From the NCBI RefSeq assembly GCF_902859625.1, contig NZ_CADIJX010000004.1:248001-312000 (forward strand): a stretch of DNA of 64,000 bases, read 5' to 3'. This document shows, one piece after another, positions 55,974-63,699 of the stretch; the first letter of the stretch is position 1, and every line of letters starts with the position of its first letter. The notes beneath the pieces are model-generated. The model made no database searches. It was given only the letters and a program-made list of their open reading frames with translations, and was not told the DNA's origin. The position numbers and the translations under genes were made by a program. The stretch is from Achromobacter pestifer (GTDB lineage: Bacteria > Pseudomonadota > Gammaproteobacteria > Burkholderiales > Burkholderiaceae_B).

Positions 55974-58643
55974 TCAGCGGGGGACGCCCCCTGGGGCATC
56001 GGTGGCCGGCTCGCCCAACATGCCCGGCGCGTCGTCGTCACGCGCGTCGGGCGTGTCGCGGCCCGCTCCCGCGGCTTCCGCCGCTTCGGCGGCCTGGGCG
56101 GGACTGGGCACGGAAGCCGGCGCCGGGGTTGGCGCGGCCGCCGCAGCCGACGCCTGCGAGAACTGCTTCCAGACCTCGATCGCGCGCAAACGTTGCTTGG
56201 CCACGGCCTGGATGCGCTCGCGCAAGTGTTCGTCGCGTGCCAACAGGGCGTGGAAATCGCGCGAAGACAGCATCAGCAGCTTGCTGTAGCCCAGCGACGT
56301 GACTTCCGGCGTGATCTGCTGTTCACCCAACAGCCCGAGTTCGCCAAAGAATTCGCCGCTACCCAGCTCGATCATGGTGTTGTCGGGCAGGTGCACGGCC
56401 ACGGCGCCAGACGCCACGAAACACATTTCCTCGCCATGGCGGCCCTGGGTCAGCACGCGCTGATCGGGCAGGGACAGGCGTGGCTTGAGCAGCTTGCTGA
56501 TTGCGCGCAGCGAATCGGGCGACAGCCCTTCGAACAGCGGCACGCGCTTGATCAGTTCGGCCGCGCTCATTTCGATGTCCAACGGCGGATGCGTGTCGAT
56601 ATGCGCCCAACGGCTCTTTAACTGGGCCATCAGGTCCGCATACACCTCGCCACTGATCAAGAATTGCTCAAGCATGTCGCGATAGCGGATGCGCTCCAGC
56701 TCGCGGGCCACACGACCCAGATAGCTTTCCTGCAACCACAGCGCATAGGACGGGTATTGCAGGTTCAGCGCCTGCATGGCGCTTTCGATTAGGTCCAGGC
56801 GGCGCTGGTGCAAGGCCACGATGCGTTGCGTCGCCGCTTCGCCCAGCAGCGGGGTGACTTGCTCGCGCGCGAAGACGATCAGCCGCTGCGCGACGGAGCG
56901 TTTGCTCATCAGGTTGGCAAAACGATGACCCAATTCGCGCGCCAGCCAGCCCTGGAAGCCAAACACGTAGTGCATGCGCAGCGCCAGGCGGAAACCGGTG
57001 GAATAGCGCACATCCGCCACGATGGCGCGTTCAAAGCCCGGCACGCCCCCCAGACGAATGGCGTCCTCCAGGCGTTCCGCCCGCGCCAGCAAGGCTTCGG
57101 CCATGCGCCAGTCCACGATCTGCGCCTTCAGGATGTCGAAGAACATTTCCTCTTCGCGCTGCGCCACGATCGCCAGGCCCACGGCAACGCGCTGCTCGTC
57201 GCTCATCTGGCTGACCTGGCCATCATGCACGCTGGTCAGGCTGGCATCGAACACGGCGCGGATGCGGTCGCGGACCTCGGTGCCGATATGTTCGGTCTTG
57301 GCCACTTCGTCAGTCTTGCCTTGCAGGTCTTCCAGCGCCACCGCCAGCGCCTGATTGCGGATGGTGCGCTCCACCGACGACAGCTGATTCAGGCCCAGCA
57401 TGCGGATCAGTGGCCGCAAACTGATGCCGTTGATGAACAGGGTCAGCAGGACATAGCTGGTGGTGGCCACCGCGATGAACTGACGCGCCTCTTCGGGCAC
57501 GCCCGTCTGTTCCGTCACGGCCAGCGCCAGCGCCAGCGATACGGCGCCACGCAGCCCGCCCCACAGCATCACCACCTTGTAAGGGTTGCTGACCTTGGTG
57601 CCCAGCTTGGTCAGCCCCAATAGCGGCAGCAGGCCAAACACGACGATGGCGCGCGCGATCAGCGTCGCGACGAACACCACGGCCACCAGCACCAGTTCCT
57701 GCCAATCGGCCGCGGCCATCAGCTTGGGAATCAACATGGCCGCGAACAGGAAAATCAGCGAATTGGCCCAGAACCCGAACTGCTCCCAGGCGCTGGACAG
57801 GTACTCGAAGGTGGTGGGCGACATGCGCGTGCGGCCGGTGGACCCCACGACCAGGCCGGCGATCACGGTGGCGACCACGCCTGAGACGTTCAGATAATGC
57901 TCGGAAATGAAGAAGGACAGGTAGGCCAGCGTCAGGGTCAGCGTGATCTCGGCCGTGGGAAAGCCACGCAGCCAGGCGAACAGGAAGCAGGCCAGCCGCC
58001 CCATCGCAAAGCCGGCAATGCCGCCCCCGATGAAGTGCACGATGAAGTCATTGAAGATGCCGCTGACCGTCAGCTCACCGTGGCCGCTCAGCACGGCCAG
58101 CAGCACGGAGTACAGGGCGATGGACGCCGCGTCGTTGAACAGGCTTTCGCCTTCGACCAAGGTCGTCAGGCGCTTGGGCGCACCGACCTCTCGGAAGATG
58201 CCCACCACCGCGACCGGATCGGTCGTGGCGACAATGGCGCCCAATAGCAGGCAGACCACCAGGCCGTAGGGTGAAATCGCGTCCAGCGTCACCCCGACCA
58301 CCACGGTACATACCACCACGGCCACGATGGCCATCATCAGGATGGGGCCGATGTCGTCCATCAGACGGCGCACGTTCATGGACAGCGCGGTCTCGAACAG
58401 CAGCACCGGCAGGAATACCATCAGGAAGGTCTCGGACGAGATCTCGAAGCGTTCCAGCGAATCCAGGAAGTCCGCGATCCAGCTGGGCGCCCAGCCGTGC
58501 ACGTGAATGAAGATACCGAGCAAACAGCCGACGATAGCCAGCAGCACCGAGTACGGCAGCTTTAAGCGGCCGGCCAGCGGTGGCATGAAGCAGACCAGTG
58601 TGAGCAAACCGGCCAGGCCGAAAACGAGAAAACCTACATCCAT
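55974..58643 (-). CDS. CPA1-type Na+/H+ antiporter with C-terminal cyclic-nucleotide-binding-like domain
   Basis: 889 residues from the ATG at 58643; an open frame upstream lacks any conserved sequence. About 12 membrane helices of the NhaP/CPA1 type in the first 410 residues, with the conserved acidic pairs (ATTDPVAVVGIF and EGESLFNDAASI). A long cytoplasmic helical region follows, then a cNMP-binding-type domain at about 710-815 (LFEGLSPDSLRAISKLL, GSGEFFGELGLLGEQQ), then an Ala/Pro-rich tail. The phosphate-binding arginine of the cassette seems missing. Divergent from cpdA, a cAMP phosphodiesterase gene. Confidence 0.9.
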   Translation of the reverse strand: MDVGFLVFGLAGLLTLVCFMPPLAGRLKLPYSVLLAIVGCLLGIFIHVHGWAPSWIADFLDSLERFEISSETFLMVFLPVLLFETALSMNVRRLMDDIGPILMMAIVAVVVCTVVVGVTLDAISPYGLVVCLLLGAIVATTDPVAVVGIFREVGAPKRLTTLVEGESLFNDAASIALYSVLLAVLSGHGELTVSGIFNDFIVHFIGGGIAGFAMGRLACFLFAWLRGFPTAEITLTLTLAYLSFFISEHYLNVSGVVATVIAGLVVGSTGRTRMSPTTFEYLSSAWEQFGFWANSLIFLFAAMLIPKLMAAADWQELVLVAVVFVATLIARAIVVFGLLPLLGLTKLGTKVSNPYKVVMLWGGLRGAVSLALALAVTEQTGVPEEARQFIAVATTSYVLLTLFINGISLRPLIRMLGLNQLSSVERTIRNQALAVALEDLQGKTDEVAKTEHIGTEVRDRIRAVFDASLTSVHDGQVSQMSDEQRVAVGLAIVAQREEEMFFDILKAQIVDWRMAEALLARAERLEDAIRLGGVPGFERAIVADVRYSTGFRLALRMHYVFGFQGWLARELGHRFANLMSKRSVAQRLIVFAREQVTPLLGEAATQRIVALHQRRLDLIESAMQALNLQYPSYALWLQESYLGRVARELERIRYRDMLEQFLISGEVYADLMAQLKSRWAHIDTHPPLDIEMSAAELIKRVPLFEGLSPDSLRAISKLLKPRLSLPDQRVLTQGRHGEEMCFVASGAVAVHLPDNTMIELGSGEFFGELGLLGEQQITPEVTSLGYSKLLMLSSRDFHALLARDEHLRERIQAVAKQRLRAIEVWKQFSQASAAAAAPTPAPASVPSPAQAAEAAEAAGAGRDTPDARDDDAPGMLGEPATDAPGGVPR

Positions 58644-58839
58644 GGATAGCGCCGCGTCCCGATCATGAAGCTTGTGTGAAGTTTTCCAAGAATAGCGGCT
58701 TTTCTTGGAGGCTCCAGGCGGGAAACTGTAGAGAATCGTAGAGAACGCACGTTTCGTTACCCCAAGCGGGCGACGAAATGCGCGCCGCGACCTGTTTTTT
58801 GGGTAATGTGCAAACGTATCCACTTCGCAGGAGCGGCAC

Positions 58840-59676
58840 TTGCCCCGCGCCCATTCCCTGGCTCGGCGCCACGATGCGCCCGCCATGCTTGTCCAGTTGA
58901 CCGACAGCCATTTGTTCGGCGAACCCGACACCGCGATGCTGGGCGTCAATACCGACGCAAGCCTGCGCGCCGTCCTGCGCCAGATCGAGGCCGACGGCAA
59001 GCATCCCGACCTGTTGCTGGCCACGGGCGATCTCTCGCAAGACGGCGAGGCGACGTCCTATCAACGCTTTGCCCACATCCTGGGCGACGCCGCCGCGCTA
59101 TCGCGTGCGCAGATCCGTTGCCTGCCGGGCAACCATGACCAGCCAAGCGTCCTGCGGCAGGAACTGCCGCAATGGTCGGCGCCGGTGACCGACGTGGGCG
59201 CCTGGCGCATCGTTGCGCTGGACACCACCGTGCCCGGCTCCAATGCCGGCCACCTGCCCGATAGCCAGCTGGACATGCTGGAGGCCGCCTTGGCGGAAGC
59301 TCCCGGCCGCCACACCCTGGTCGCGATGCATCACAACCCGATGCAGATAGACAGCCACTGGCATGACTCGATGATGATCGACAACCCGCAAGCGCTGTTC
59401 AAGCGCCTGAGCCGCTGGCCGCAGGCGCGCGTCCTGTTGTGGGGACATGTGCACCACGAATTCGACCGCCGCCGCCACAACCTGCGCATGCTGGCCACGC
59501 CATCCACCTGCTTTCAGTTCAGCATTCGCGACGGCAAGCACGTGGTCGACAACATGGCGCCCGGCTACCGCTGGATCAAGCTCTATCAGGATGGGTCAAT
59601 GGCCACCGGTGTGCGCCGCGTGCAGGACGCCCTGTGGCATACGGCGCTGGCGCCGGACGACGCGCAAGCCGCATAA
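58840..59676 (+). CDS. cpdA: 3',5'-cyclic AMP phosphodiesterase
   Basis: 278 residues from a TTG at 58840, chosen because AGGAG lies six bases upstream. Metallophosphoesterase motifs are all present: D22-x-H24, GDLSQDG with D64, GNHD (97-100), HHNP and GHVHHE. The order and the class III phosphodiesterase size match CpdA, which hydrolyses cAMP. The stop codon overlaps the U tract of a minus-strand terminator, so the 3' end of the transcript meets the candidate small RNA from the other direction. Divergent from the antiporter gene. Confidence 0.88.
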   Translation: MPRAHSLARRHDAPAMLVQLTDSHLFGEPDTAMLGVNTDASLRAVLRQIEADGKHPDLLLATGDLSQDGEATSYQRFAHILGDAAALSRAQIRCLPGNHDQPSVLRQELPQWSAPVTDVGAWRIVALDTTVPGSNAGHLPDSQLDMLEAALAEAPGRHTLVAMHHNPMQIDSHWHDSMMIDNPQALFKRLSRWPQARVLLWGHVHHEFDRRRHNLRMLATPSTCFQFSIRDGKHVVDNMAPGYRWIKLYQDGSMATGVRRVQDALWHTALAPDDAQAA

Positions 59677-59717
59677 AAAACGGGGCACCAGATATATGCA
59701 ATATATGTGGTGCCCCG
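59675..59717 (-). terminator. Rho-independent terminator of the candidate small RNA
   Basis: CGGGGCACCA at 59681-59690 pairs with TGGTGCCCCG at 59708-59717; the loop can extend the helix with ATATAT pairs. On the minus strand six T follow (A run 59675-59680). The plus strand has no U tract, so it does not end cpdA efficiently. Confidence 0.85.
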
Positions 59718-59767
59718 CAAGCATCCGTCTCATAGGGGAGGGGAAAGAGGAGAAGCCGAGACGGATG
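59675..59767 (-). ncRNA. Candidate small RNA with C/U-rich anti-Shine-Dalgarno-like loop
   Basis: On the minus strand, downstream of rpoH: a perfect 10-bp stem CATCCGTCTC (from 59767) with GAGACGGATG (to 59722) closes a 26-base loop containing CTCCTC and CCCCTCCCC. Five bases later comes a terminator hairpin. The layout of a stem with a C-rich anti-SD loop plus a terminator resembles the cuckoo/CcsR-type small RNAs of alpha-proteobacteria. The 5' end is not defined; the RNA could be transcribed alone or be cut from the rpoH 3' UTR. No protein is encoded. The class is inferred from structure. Confidence 0.55.
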
Positions 59768-59931
59768 ACAAGACTGCTAACCGAAGTTCGCGGTCTACAT
59801 GAAGTTAGTCGGGCCGATCCCCATTAAGTTTCTGCAAGAATGCAAAATTCCGGGTCGAATTTGTATCAATTTATTGATCGATCCTGACGTCTGTGCGTCC
59901 GCAGCATTTCCGCCCTGTCGCGGGCAAGGAA
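59768..59931. other. Rest of the rpoH-cpdA intergenic region
   Basis: No gene seen. The minus strand has TTGATA with T-rich bases about 17 further on, which could be a weak promoter for the candidate small RNA, but I could not assign a convincing -10. Confidence 0.4.
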
Positions 59932-59953
59932 AAGGGCCACTTTCGTGGCCCTT
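59932..59953 (-). terminator. Terminator-like hairpin after rpoH
   Basis: AAGGGCCAC at 59932-59940 and GTGGCCCTT at 59945-59953, nine perfect pairs with a four-base loop. On the minus strand it is followed by TTTTCCTT. It lies 32 bp past the rpoH stop. Confidence 0.75.
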
Positions 59954-59984
59954 CTTCCGTGCGGACGGATCCGGATACCGGCGA

Positions 59985-60869
59985 TCAGGCTGCCAGGTTG
60001 CCGCGCATCTTCTTCAGGGCGGCGGCTTCGATCTGACGGATGCGTTCAGCCGATACGCCGAACTCTTGCGCCAGTTCATGCAGCGTGGAACCACCGTCGT
60101 CTTGCAGCCAACGGGCCTCGACGATGCGGCGCGAACGGGCATCCAGCGCTTCCAGCGCGCTGTTCAGGCCGGTGCTTTGCAGCTGATCGCGCGCGGCGCG
60201 TTCCAGCACGCGCGTGGGTTCCTGACGGCCGTCATCCGACAGATAGGCGATGGGCGCATAGCTGTCGTCATCGTCGTCCTGGTTTTCCAGCGACATGTCG
60301 CGGCCGGACAGGCGCACTTCCATTTCGCTCACGTCTTCACGGCGCACGTTCAGTTCGCGTGCGATGTGGTCGACCTGTTCCGGATCCAGCGTCTGGCCGT
60401 CGGGGCGCATGCTGCGCAGATTGAAGAACAGCTTGCGCTGAGCCTTGGTGGTGGCCACCTTGACCAAACGCCAGTTGCGAATGATGTATTCGTGGATTTC
60501 GGCCTTGATCCAGTGCACGGCGAACGACACCAGACGCACACCGCGTTCGGGGTCGAAACGCTTCACGGCCTTCATCAGGCCGACGTTGCCTTCCTGGATC
60601 AGGTCGGCGTGGGGCAATCCATACCCCAGATACTGGCGGGCAACCGACACCACCAGGCGCAGGTGCGACAGAATGAGTTCGCGCGCGGCGCCCAGGTCTT
60701 CCTGGTCACGCAAGCGGCGGCCCAGCTCGGTTTCACGCTCGGCGGACAGGACCGGCAGGCGGTTGACCGAGGAAATATAGGCATCGATCGTGCCAAGTGC
60801 GCCCGGATTGGCAATGGCCAACGCCAGGGCGTTGCCGGAAGCGGCCAACGAGGTACTGGGTTGTTTCAT
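59985..60869 (-). CDS. rpoH: RNA polymerase sigma-32 factor (heat shock)
   Basis: 294 residues from the ATG at 60869; a longer frame to 60905 runs toward the CIRCE element and is less likely. Sigma-32 features: region 2 (ILSHLRLVVSVARQYLGYGL, DLIQEGNVGLMKAVKRFDPERG), the RpoH box region (TTKAQRKLFFNLR) and the region 4 helix-turn-helix (LHELAQEFGVSAERIRQIE). It directs RNA polymerase to heat-shock genes. GGAG lies nine bases upstream of the start. The preceding CIRCE element suggests repression by HrcA. Confidence 0.95.
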   Translation of the reverse strand: MKQPSTSLAASGNALALAIANPGALGTIDAYISSVNRLPVLSAERETELGRRLRDQEDLGAARELILSHLRLVVSVARQYLGYGLPHADLIQEGNVGLMKAVKRFDPERGVRLVSFAVHWIKAEIHEYIIRNWRLVKVATTKAQRKLFFNLRSMRPDGQTLDPEQVDHIARELNVRREDVSEMEVRLSGRDMSLENQDDDDDSYAPIAYLSDDGRQEPTRVLERAARDQLQSTGLNSALEALDARSRRIVEARWLQDDGGSTLHELAQEFGVSAERIRQIEAAALKKMRGNLAA

Positions 60870-60915
60870 AGCGGGGGTCTCCGGAAAGCGAAGGGGTAAC
60901 GACATGGATTCGATG

Positions 60916-60942
60916 TTAGCACTCTAGTAAAGGGAGTGCTAA
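60916..60942. promoter_or_regulatory. CIRCE element upstream of rpoH
   Basis: TTAGCACTC at 60916-60924, nine bases, then GAGTGCTAA at 60934-60942: a perfect match to the consensus HrcA-binding inverted repeat TTAGCACTC-N9-GAGTGCTAA. It lies about 47-73 bp upstream of the rpoH start. A TTGACG on the minus strand (60959-60964) could be the -35, placing the element over the -10 and start of transcription. Confidence 0.9.
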
Positions 60943-61010
60943 TTCGACTATTGCGCCGCGTCAAAGTTTCATCCGCATCAATGCGGCCCCATTTATTTCT
61001 TGCCAATTTC

Positions 61011-61700
61011 CTACCAACCAAGGCGCTTGAGCCCCTCTGCGGTGGCCTCGCCATCCGGGCGGATGAACAGTGCGCCCCGGGGATCCATATAGACCTGGTA
61101 CTTCGCGCCATCGAACAGCGGCATATAGGCGCCGCTACCAAATTGGACATCGACGAAGGGGAACCAGTTCGGAAAACTTTTCTTGAGCGAACCCAGGTCG
61201 GGCGCAGGCCAATCGTCCAGGGCGTGGACCGAGCGCGTGGCCGACGCCTCGCGCGTCGCGTCGCTATAGCGGCCGGACAAGCGTTCCAGGCGGTACAGGG
61301 GCGGCACACCCGCCATCAGCGCAGGCAGCTTCCAGCGTACAACCCGAGCGTCGATCTGCCACTGATCGCCATACAGCACATATTGCTTGGGGCCGATGCC
61401 CGGCGCGCTGGCGGTGACCTGGTACTGGCCTTCGGCCTGTTGGCGCACCTCGACACGGGCCACGGACTCGTCAGCGGTCAGGCGGAAGAACTGCACCAAT
61501 GACAGGGCCAGCAGGCCCGATACGCAGCCCAGCAACACCAGCATCAAGCCGAACAGGCGGCGCACCGGCCGCAATTGGAATAGCTTGCGGCCGCGCTCAT
61601 CGCGGGGGCCGCCACGCCCCAGCAGCATCGCAAGGCCAGGCAGCAAGACGACGACGGCGCCCAGAAGTATCCAGACGAAGGGAGCAATACCGTTGATCAA
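61011..61700 (-). CDS. Membrane protein of unknown function
   Basis: 229 residues with two membrane helices (residues 5-27 and about 50-72), a short basic cytoplasmic loop and a periplasmic domain of about 150 residues rich in W, Y and G (DQWQIDARVVRWKLPALMAG, PNWFPFVDVQFGSGAYMP). Homologues in beta- and gamma-proteobacteria are sometimes annotated as multidrug transporters, but two helices make that unlikely. It lies 141 bp upstream of the rpoH start, with the CIRCE element in the gap. Confidence 0.7.
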   Translation of the reverse strand: MINGIAPFVWILLGAVVVLLPGLAMLLGRGGPRDERGRKLFQLRPVRRLFGLMLVLLGCVSGLLALSLVQFFRLTADESVARVEVRQQAEGQYQVTASAPGIGPKQYVLYGDQWQIDARVVRWKLPALMAGVPPLYRLERLSGRYSDATREASATRSVHALDDWPAPDLGSLKKSFPNWFPFVDVQFGSGAYMPLFDGAKYQVYMDPRGALFIRPDGEATAEGLKRLGW

Positions 61701-61798
61701 GTCAGGCGTTCCTATTCAGAACACCGCGGGTCCAGGCCCGACGCGCCCTGCGCGCCGCGAGCCTGCCGCGGCAGGCTCCCCAGTATAGAAGCGCGTTT

Positions 61799-62665
61799 TC
61801 AGACTGCCGGTTTTCCAAGCCGTTCGACGTGAAACCGGATGTGATCCTCGATGAACGTCGAGATGAAGTAATAGCCGTGGTCATAGCCGGGCTGGCGACG
61901 CAGCGACAGCGGCTGATCGGCAACGGCGCAAGCCGCTTCAAATACGTCGGGATACAACTGCTCGGCCAGGAATTGGTCTGATTCGCCCTGGTCAATCAGG
62001 ATGCCGGCCGGGAAGGGCCGCTTCAGGCCTTGCATCAACGCCGACGCATCATAGGCCGCCCATTCCTGGACGTTGTCGCCCAGATAAGCACCGAACGCCT
62101 TCTTGCCCCAAGGGCATTGGCTGGGCGCGGCAATGGGTGCGAACGCCGACACCGAACGAAACTTGCCGGGATTGCGAAGCGCCAGCACCAGCGCGCCGTG
62201 CCCCCCCATGGAGTGGCCGAAAATGCCCACTCGTGACGCATCGCCAGGCAAAGCATCGCCGGTGGCGATGGCGTGCAGTTCGTCGGCAACGTAGCTATAC
62301 ATGCGGTAGTGATCGCGCCAGGCCGGCGTGGTGGCGTCCACATAAAAGCCCGCGCCCGTGCCCAGATCCCAACTTTCGTCTTCGCCGGGCACATTGGCGC
62401 CCCGCGGACTGGTGTCCGGCGCGACCAGCATGACGCCCATTTCGGCGGCCAGGCGCTGGGCGCCCGCCTTGATCATGAAGGTTTCCTCGGTGCAGGTCAG
62501 ACCCGCCAGGTAGAACAGCACCGGCACAGGCCCATGTTCGGCCTGCGGCGGGACATAGACCGAAAACCGCATGGGCAAGCCGATTGCAGCGGACTCATGG
62601 CGGTAGTAGCGCTGCGAACCGCCAAAGCAGCGATGCTGGGAAATGAGCTCCAGGGCCAGCGGCAT
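61799..62665 (-). CDS. fghA: S-formylglutathione hydrolase
   Basis: 288 residues, esterase D family. Nucleophile S152 in GHSMGG, with the histidine in YDHGYYFI near residue 265. The AGLTCTEETF, DTSPRG and YVDATTPAW segments are characteristic. It completes glutathione-dependent formaldehyde oxidation by releasing formate. The usual partner adhC (S-hydroxymethylglutathione dehydrogenase) is not in the window. The promoter region upstream is shared with the divergent RAYT-like gene. Confidence 0.94.
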   Translation of the reverse strand: MPLALELISQHRCFGGSQRYYRHESAAIGLPMRFSVYVPPQAEHGPVPVLFYLAGLTCTEETFMIKAGAQRLAAEMGVMLVAPDTSPRGANVPGEDESWDLGTGAGFYVDATTPAWRDHYRMYSYVADELHAIATGDALPGDASRVGIFGHSMGGHGALVLALRNPGKFRSVSAFAPIAAPSQCPWGKKAFGAYLGDNVQEWAAYDASALMQGLKRPFPAGILIDQGESDQFLAEQLYPDVFEAACAVADQPLSLRRQPGYDHGYYFISTFIEDHIRFHVERLGKPAV

Positions 62666-62790
62666 GGATTTTCTCCGGTCGATAGGGGTGGAAAAAACGT
62701 CGACGGGTTAGGGTATATCCACGGTACGACGTTCCGTCGCCGAATGTTAACCTGCCCCTCATAAGGGCCGGACAGTAAAAAAATGTGATT

Positions 62791-62845
62791 CCGTGCCCAT
62801 ATTGTGATCACGGGACTTGACCAGCGCCCACCGTGGCACTATTTA
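62791..62845 (+). promoter_or_regulatory. Sigma-70-type promoter and overlapping dyad before the RAYT-like gene
   Basis: TTGACC at 62817-62822, a 17-base spacer and TATTTA at 62840-62845 form a good promoter. CCGTG at 62791-62795 and CACGG at 62809-62813 form a dyad just upstream, a possible regulator site. Confidence 0.5.
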
Positions 62846-62897
62846 TATACCGTGAGCGAAGACAACCCGTTCTTCCAGATACGCAAGCCCTGACACT

Positions 62898-63665
62898 ATG
62901 GCCCGTCTGCCCCGTCTGTACGCCCCTGGGCTGCCCCAACTGGTGCAGGCCAATTTCATTTCGCCGCTGGCCGCGCCATCGCAACCAGCGCCCGCCGATA
63001 TCCTGAACCAACTCGCCACGTGGCTGGGCGAATCCGCTCAACGCCATCGCGTGTCGGTTCATGGCTGGCTGCTTGCCAATGACCGCATCCTGCTGTTGGC
63101 CACCCCGGCCGACGAAGAAGGCCTGCCCAGGCTGATGCAGACGTTGGGCCGTAACCTGGCGGCACGCCTGCGTGGCGGCCGGGTGTTCGCCGGCCGTTAT
63201 CGGTCTGCCTTGCTTGAGCCGGGCGCCTGGGTGTTGCCAGCGCTGGTCTGGCTGGAAACCTACCCGGTGCGCAGCGGGGCTTCGCAGGATCCTGACTCCT
63301 GGCCTTGGTCCTCCGCTGCCAGTCACACCGGCAACACGACGGCGGCGCCTGCGCAGTGGCAATCCGATCACGCCGATTACTGGGCCTGCGGCAATACGCC
63401 GTTCGACCGGCAAGCCAATTACCGCAAGCGCCTGCAAGACGGCCTGTCGCGCGAAGAAACCCAGCGCATTGATCAAGCCGTTTCCGGCCAATGGGCGCTG
63501 GGTGGCGCAAGCTTCATTGCCAGCCTTGCCCATACCGCCAGCCGGCGCGTGGCTCCCGGCCAGCGCGGCCGTCCGCGCAAGAAGCCGGCTGCCGCCACGG
63601 CGGCAGACGCTGAATCCGGTTCCGCGGGTCCGGTGACGTCCCCGCCGACCACCACGACCTCCTGA
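62898..63665 (+). CDS. REP-associated tyrosine transposase-like protein, catalytic motifs lost
   Basis: 255 residues. It aligns with Y1/RAYT transposases over MARLPRLYAPG, the SVHGWLLANDRILLLATP region, LVWLETYPVRSG (family: YRYIELNPVRAG) and DSWPWSSAASHTG (family: PEDYPWSSYRAH). The HUH metal motif, normally N-H-V-H, reads N61-D-R-I64, and the tyrosine region has become NLAARLRGG. So it is probably catalytically dead but kept as an intact gene with a good promoter and terminator. The C terminus is a basic, low-complexity tail. A domesticated DNA-binding role is possible. Confidence 0.7.
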   Translation: MARLPRLYAPGLPQLVQANFISPLAAPSQPAPADILNQLATWLGESAQRHRVSVHGWLLANDRILLLATPADEEGLPRLMQTLGRNLAARLRGGRVFAGRYRSALLEPGAWVLPALVWLETYPVRSGASQDPDSWPWSSAASHTGNTTAAPAQWQSDHADYWACGNTPFDRQANYRKRLQDGLSREETQRIDQAVSGQWALGGASFIASLAHTASRRVAPGQRGRPRKKPAAATAADAESGSAGPVTSPPTTTTS

Positions 63666-63672
63666 CTACCGA

Positions 63673-63699
63673 AACCCGCCGACATGGCGGGTTTTTTTT
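63673..63699 (+). terminator. Rho-independent terminator after the RAYT-like gene
   Basis: AACCCGCC at 63673-63680 and GGCGGGTT at 63686-63693 with a five-base loop, followed by eight T. It ends the transcript of the RAYT-like gene. Confidence 0.88.

Noticed and set aside
62784-62813. CRP site before the RAYT-like gene
   Set aside because: TGTGA half-sites occur but are not in the TGTGA-N6-TCACA arrangement; the dyad CCGTG/CACGG has the wrong spacing.
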